Source of the DNA: Euryarchaeota archaeon UBA558
GTDB lineage: Archaea; Thermoplasmatota; Poseidoniia; Poseidoniales; Thalassarchaeaceae
Assembly (NCBI GenBank): GCA_002507175.1
Contig: DAZE01000008.1
Span: 62,713-126,712, forward strand
Direction: 5' to 3'
Length of the DNA: 64,000 nt
The position numbers were made by a program, and so were the translations under genes. This document shows, one piece after another, positions 60,644 through 64,000 of the stretch. The notes under the pieces are model-generated. The model worked only from the letters and a program-made list of their open reading frames with translations, made no database searches and was not told the DNA's origin. The first letter of the stretch is position 1. Each line of letters begins with the position of its first letter.

Positions 60644-62221
60644 ATGAATGGTACAACATGGCGGTGCATGGAAGACAGTGATGCGCGTATTGCGGATCTG
60701 AGGTCTAGAAAGTCTCGATCAGCGGCAGGAGGAGGCATCGATAGGACCAATGCCCAGCATGCAAAGGGGAAATTAACAGCAAGAGAAAGGCTCGAGGAAT
60801 TGTTAGATGAAGGTTCATTTGTGGAGATAGATGCCTTGGTTGAACATAGATGCAGAGACTTTGGGATGGACAAAAACATCATTCCTGGAGATGGAGTAGT
60901 CACCGGTCATGGTACTATTGATGGAAAATTAGTCCATTGTTTCGCTCAGGATTTTACGGTATACGGCGGGTCACTAGGTGAGATGCATGGCCTAAAAATT
61001 TGCAAAATACTGGACTTAGCTGTTAAGACTGGTACGCCGGTGATCGGCCTCAATGATAGTGGAGGTGCCAGAATACAAGAAGGAGTTGCAAGCCTTGGGA
61101 GTTATGCTGAGATTTTCTTCAGGAATGTCAGAGCTAGCGGGGTAATTCCACAGATATCAGTCATCATGGGACCTTGTGCTGGTGGGGCCGTATACTCGCC
61201 TGCGATTACGGACTTTGTTGTGATGGTCGATGGGACATCGCATATGTTCATCACTGGCCCTGAAGTGATTAAAACAGTCACAAATGAGGATGTCACGTTT
61301 GATGACCTAGGCGGGGCTTCCACGCATGCGAAAAAGTCTGGGGTTACGCATTTTGTGGCGGACAGTGATTCTGAGGCTTTATTGCTAGTCAGAGACCTTG
61401 TAGGGAGGCTTCCTTCAAATAATCTAGAACGCGCTACCTTGGGTAATTCAATGGACCCAATTGATCGAATGTGCCTCAGCCTTGACCAAATAGTCCCAAG
61501 TGATCCCTCGTTGCCTTATGACATGCTAGATGTGATTGAAGAGGTATGCGACAAGGACAGCCTTTTGGAAGTCCAATCGGAATTCGCCAAGAATTTGATT
61601 GTTGGATTCGCTCGATTAGGTGGTGAATCCATCGGGGTAATCGCTAATCAACCGAAAGTACTCGCCGGCTGCCTGGACATCGATGCTTCTGTAAAAGGGG
61701 CTAGATTTGTGAGGTTTTGTGATGCATTTGGAATCCCACTCGTTACTTTTACTGATGTACCTGGGTTCTTACCTGGCGCAAGTCAGGAGTGGGGAGGGAT
61801 AATTAGACACGGGGCCAAGTTGCTGTACGCCTATGCAGAAGCAACTGTTCCGAAATTGACAGTGATCACCAGAAAGGCGTATGGAGGGGCATACGACGTT
61901 ATGTCCTCTAAACACATTCGAGGAGATTACAATGTTGCATGGCCCACTGCGAGGTTGGCTGTCATGGGTGCCAGTGGAGCCGTACAGATTCTACACAAAG
62001 GGCGTATTAATAGCGCAGGCAACCCAGATGAAGAAAGAGCACGCCTGATAGAGGAATATGATGAAACCTTCGCGAACCCCTACCAGGCTGCAGCATTGGG
62101 CTTCATTGACGATATTATCGAACCCTCTGAGACAAGAAAAAAGTTGATATTAGCATTGAGGACGAACCTAGAAAAAATCGAAGAAAGACCAAAACGAAGA
62201 CATGGCAACCTACCACTGTGA
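60644..62221 (+). CDS. pccB: Propionyl-CoA/acyl-CoA carboxylase, carboxyltransferase (beta) subunit
   Basis: 525 residues from ATG 60644 (ATG 60668, MEDSDARI, is also possible). Both crotonase-like halves are present: HAKGKLTARERLEELLDEGSFVE, GLNDSGGARIQEGVASLGSYAEIF, GPCAGGAVYSPAITDF and, in the second half, GVIANQPKVLAGCLDIDASVKGARFVRFCD, KAYGGAYDVMSSKHIRGD. Transfers CO2 from biotin to propionyl-CoA (or acetyl-CoA), giving methylmalonyl-CoA for the mutase encoded on the opposite strand. Biotin carboxylase is not in this window. Confidence 0.95.
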   Translation: MNGTTWRCMEDSDARIADLRSRKSRSAAGGGIDRTNAQHAKGKLTARERLEELLDEGSFVEIDALVEHRCRDFGMDKNIIPGDGVVTGHGTIDGKLVHCFAQDFTVYGGSLGEMHGLKICKILDLAVKTGTPVIGLNDSGGARIQEGVASLGSYAEIFFRNVRASGVIPQISVIMGPCAGGAVYSPAITDFVVMVDGTSHMFITGPEVIKTVTNEDVTFDDLGGASTHAKKSGVTHFVADSDSEALLLVRDLVGRLPSNNLERATLGNSMDPIDRMCLSLDQIVPSDPSLPYDMLDVIEEVCDKDSLLEVQSEFAKNLIVGFARLGGESIGVIANQPKVLAGCLDIDASVKGARFVRFCDAFGIPLVTFTDVPGFLPGASQEWGGIIRHGAKLLYAYAEATVPKLTVITRKAYGGAYDVMSSKHIRGDYNVAWPTARLAVMGASGAVQILHKGRINSAGNPDEERARLIEEYDETFANPYQAAALGFIDDIIEPSETRKKLILALRTNLEKIEERPKRRHGNLPL

Positions 62222-62222
62222 G

Positions 62223-62390
62223 ATGGTGAATATGGTTTCCAGGGAAGAGAGATTAGCAATCTGTATTGCGGCCCTCATTATGCAAGAGGAATTGGAAAAT
62301 ACAAGGATTCCAACTCCGTATAGAAGAAAGGGTCGACCCTGGGGCGTTGCTCACAGAGTAAGATCTTCAGAGGGGGTCAGGATGGGATGA
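62223..62390 (+). CDS. Small protein between carboxylase subunits
   Basis: 55 residues from ATG 62223, directly after the pccB stop. A helical start (SREERLAICIAALIMQEELENT) is followed by a basic tail with RKGRPWGVAHRVRSSEG. It sits between pccB and the biotin carrier and overlaps the latter by four bases (ATGA), so it is translated with them. Comparable small subunits (epsilon/gamma-like) occur in acyl-CoA carboxylases and decarboxylases. I cannot assign it to a named family. Confidence 0.6.
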   Translation: MVNMVSREERLAICIAALIMQEELENTRIPTPYRRKGRPWGVAHRVRSSEGVRMG

Positions 62391-62797
62391 CTAAAATTAG
62401 GAAATTCACAATTAATGGCCAAGAAGTAATTGCTGAGATAGAAAGAATCAACGGTTTCCTACGAATAAAGATCGATGATAAAGTGCATGATGTTCTAATT
62501 GAAGGGGCAGCAGAACTATCCGAGCCGGCTAAACTAAGGAAACCGAAAAGTGGTAGAAAAAACAGCGCTAACGGTTCAGTTGTTTCATCGATACCTGGCA
62601 AAGTTGTATCGATAGATGTTGGCGTAGGTGATGCCGTACAACGCGGTCAGACAATTATAATTCTGGAAGCCATGAAAATGCAGAATGAAATTGTCTCTGG
62701 CATTGATGGTGTCGTAGCCGAGGTTAACGTCTCAGAAGGAGAAAGCGTTGAGGCCAATTTTCTATTAGCGAAAATTGAACCTGAACCACACGATTAA
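62387..62797 (+). CDS. Biotin carboxyl carrier protein
   Basis: 136 residues. The biotinyl domain (about 64-133) contains EAMKMQNEI, with the biotinylated Lys97 in the AMKM motif, preceded by PGKVVSIDVGVGDAVQRGQ. The N-terminal 60 residues are a beta-rich region with DKVHDVLIEG typical of carriers linked to carboxyltransferases. Becomes biotinylated by a ligase, probably the fusion at 45932. Overlaps the upstream small gene by four bases. Confidence 0.93.
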   Translation: MTKIRKFTINGQEVIAEIERINGFLRIKIDDKVHDVLIEGAAELSEPAKLRKPKSGRKNSANGSVVSSIPGKVVSIDVGVGDAVQRGQTIIILEAMKMQNEIVSGIDGVVAEVNVSEGESVEANFLLAKIEPEPHD

Positions 62798-62821
62798 ATC
62801 TCAGGGTGTATTTTGCACACC

Positions 62822-63052
62822 ATGGAAAAGTGCGACGTGGATGGGTGCGAGGAAAAGGCTGACAGAATAAGCAGACTTTCCCCCGAAGGCTTCCTTGTCG
62901 GCACTGGTAACAAGGCATATTCATTCAGAGAGGCTTACAAAAGATTTCGATATTGCACTCTACATCACGATAAATTAATGAAATCAGTCTGGTCAAGGGT
63001 TAACGAAAAGGGCGATAAATCGGATGATCACGTGGCACCAACTGCAATTTGA
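62822..63052 (+). CDS. Small Cys/His-rich protein, probable zinc binder
   Basis: 76 residues from ATG 62822 (MEKCDVDGCEEKADRISRLS). Cys at 4 and 9 and a downstream CxxHH (YCTLHHDKLMK) suggest one zinc site. No recognised family. It follows the biotin carrier by 24 bp and meets the convergent aIF6 gene end to end. Confidence 0.55.
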   Translation: MEKCDVDGCEEKADRISRLSPEGFLVGTGNKAYSFREAYKRFRYCTLHHDKLMKSVWSRVNEKGDKSDDHVAPTAI

Positions 63053-63715
63053 TCATATAAGCCCTAATGCATCTTCAATTCTATTAAGCTCGGGCCCGGT
63101 AGTACCAGTCCCAGCGAGAACGGACTTGTTGGAGGCAAGGCATCCGGCTCCAACGTATGGTGATCCAAAGCAAACCGTACCTACCATCAAGGGTACCGAA
63201 AGAGCGTCAGAAATTAGAGATGCTTCGGATTCAGTAACGTCAGGATGGGCAAGCACGCCTGAATCATTCACTACCAATGAAGATCCTACTGTGTCCTGGC
63301 CAGCGACCCTCACTCTTGTCGCTGGAACACCTAGTACGTCAGAAATTACCTCACATCCCGGGCCTGGAATAGTCATACCTACCACTGCACCATGATTGTT
63401 ACATGCTATCAGATTACCAGCAGCATTGACACCTGATTCCATCACGACCACCTCACTGAATGAGGTGAGTTTGTCAAGATCGGATTCTGTTGCAATGTCA
63501 GCTACCGCTATACCGTTTTTGTTACCACGTAACAGGCTACCCAATAGACTTGACCCCCCAATCGAGAATGGAGCCATTTCCAAATCAAACGTGTTTGAGA
63601 GCATCTCTTTGCACTCTTCGTCAAGGGAAACCGGGTGGAAAAGAACGTCCCCTATAATTGAGACATGAACCCCTACTTGTGGGTGGCCTAGGATATCTCC
63701 AGTAAGGGTAGTCAT
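63053..63715 (-). CDS. eif6: Translation initiation factor aIF6
   Basis: 220 residues, full length. Anti-association factor that keeps the large ribosomal subunit from joining early. Five-fold pentein pattern: NKNGIAVADIATESDL, ACNNHGAVVGMTIP, VNDSGVLAHPDVTESEASLISDAL, GSPYVGAGCLASNKSVLAGTGTTGPELNRIEDAL. It lies 57 bp downstream of the 5S rRNA gene, on the same strand. Confidence 0.96.
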   Translation of the reverse strand: MTTLTGDILGHPQVGVHVSIIGDVLFHPVSLDEECKEMLSNTFDLEMAPFSIGGSSLLGSLLRGNKNGIAVADIATESDLDKLTSFSEVVVMESGVNAAGNLIACNNHGAVVGMTIPGPGCEVISDVLGVPATRVRVAGQDTVGSSLVVNDSGVLAHPDVTESEASLISDALSVPLMVGTVCFGSPYVGAGCLASNKSVLAGTGTTGPELNRIEDALGLI

Positions 63716-63772
63716 GTGTTTGCCTCTGGAATTTCAGAATTATGTGAGTAGAGTGTTGCGGGGATGAGGATG

Positions 63773-63897
63773 GGTGGCACAGCGACGAACGTTCCCGTGG
63801 GCTCTCGCACCACAGTACAGGATTCGACGCAGGAGGGCTTGACTTCCGGGTTCGGGATGGGACCGGGTATTACCCCTCCGCTGTGGCCGTGCACACC
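63773..63897 (-). rRNA. rrf: 5S ribosomal RNA
   Basis: About 125 bases on the minus strand. The conserved core CCCATCCCGAAC, then the AAGTCAAGCCC stretch and the terminal helix (GGTGTGCACGG at the 5' end pairing with CTGTGCCACC at the 3' end, one bulged T) are clear. No 16S or 23S rRNA is adjacent: it stands alone between a tRNA start and aIF6, an unlinked arrangement known in Thermoplasma relatives. Exact ends are by helix pairing only. Confidence 0.93.
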
Positions 63898-63981
63898 GCA
63901 TCTTCGAATTTGATGAATCGAGAAGCCTATTGGACAGAGGCCCACCTCTGGCTAGGATGTAAAAAATTGTCAAGATTGCTC

Positions 63982-64000
63982 GGGGGGTTAGTGCAGCTGG
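63982..64000 (+). tRNA. Start of a tRNA gene cut by the right edge
   Basis: GGGGGGT at 63982-63988 fits an acceptor strand, followed by T8 A9, a D-stem half GTGC (63991-63994), A14, G15 and the G18 G19 pair of the D loop. Only 19 bases are inside the window, so the anticodon cannot be read. It is divergent from the 5S rRNA, with about 84 bp between. Confidence 0.6.

Noticed and set aside
63712..63973. Short minus-strand frames at the right end
   Set aside because: They run through the 5S rRNA and have no protein-like features.
1..64000. CRISPR array, insertion sequence, integrase or prophage genes
   Set aside because: I saw no regularly spaced direct repeats, transposase motifs, integrase signatures or phage structural genes on reading both strands. 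The content is chromosomal and metabolic.

Overview
The window reads as a chromosome segment of a euryarchaeon. It encodes a proteasome beta subunit, an aCPSF1-type beta-CASP nuclease with KH domains, aIF6, ribosomal proteins eS1 and L30e, the archaeal RNA polymerase operon H-B-A'-A'', SepF with an FtsZ-like GTPase, a tRNA-splicing endonuclease, and a 5S rRNA not linked to 16S/23S. Bacterial-looking metabolism (NAD(P) transhydrogenase, ThyA/FolA, PlsC, propionyl-CoA carboxylase, a Rieske/cytochrome b system) and compact, partly overlapping genes suggest an aerobic marine heterotroph of the Thermoplasmatota/Poseidoniales (Marine Group II) kind. That placement is an inference and was not tested phylogenetically.

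Layout. 0-6.3 kb: Xaa-Pro aminopeptidase (cut by the left edge), a PKD-type surface protein, a PfkB-family kinase, EndA, and a secreted M6-type metalloprotease. 6.3-12.9 kb: TatC, a membrane-anchored CXCH protein, the three-gene transhydrogenase, malate dehydrogenase and a Nudix hydrolase. 13-19 kb: tRNA-Pro, aCPSF1, proteasome beta, SepF, a ZPR1 zinc-finger protein, TrpRS. 19-28 kb: a saccharopine-dehydrogenase-like protein, PlsC, ThyA-FolA, a MazG-like protein, an MTAP/PNP-type phosphorylase, eS1 with a SAP tail, a DUF54 RNA-binding protein, a 7Fe-type ferredoxin and PdxS.

27.8-35.5 kb is the least familiar region. Four long coiled-coil proteins (one alone, three in tandem) surround a multi-pass membrane protein, a DtxR-type regulator and a secreted/anchored protein with cytoplasmic zinc ribbons. 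A perfect 12-bp inverted repeat sits in the divergent promoter region between the two arms. This is my best candidate for an undescribed system.

35.5-45.7 kb holds the RNA polymerase operon, in which subunits H and A'' start with the same extra domain. It is followed by tRNA-Lys and a methyltransferase-biotin ligase fusion (45.9 kb), an RNP2-like protein, a membrane protein and an FtsZ-like protein. 49.9-56.4 kb encodes a respiratory module: a CXCH protein, a small membrane protein, a Tat-type Rieske protein, a b6-like cytochrome b, and a 930-residue protein joining the second half of cytochrome b to an HdrD/GlpC-like iron-sulfur module, followed nearby by a ferredoxin. 56.4-63.7 kb has a glycosyltransferase, an MGMT gene interrupted by a T7 run, a dolichol-kinase-like protein, MeaB plus the B12 subunit of methylmalonyl-CoA mutase, a propionyl-CoA carboxylase operon and aIF6. 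5S rRNA and the start of a tRNA close the window.

The parts fit together as follows. TatC can export the Rieske protein. The biotin ligase can charge the carboxylase carrier protein. The carboxylase and MeaB/B12 subunit feed propionyl-CoA towards succinyl-CoA. Transhydrogenase and malate dehydrogenase connect the NADH and NADPH pools. There is no intergenic stretch longer than about 150 bases, and I see no insertion sequence, CRISPR array or prophage.
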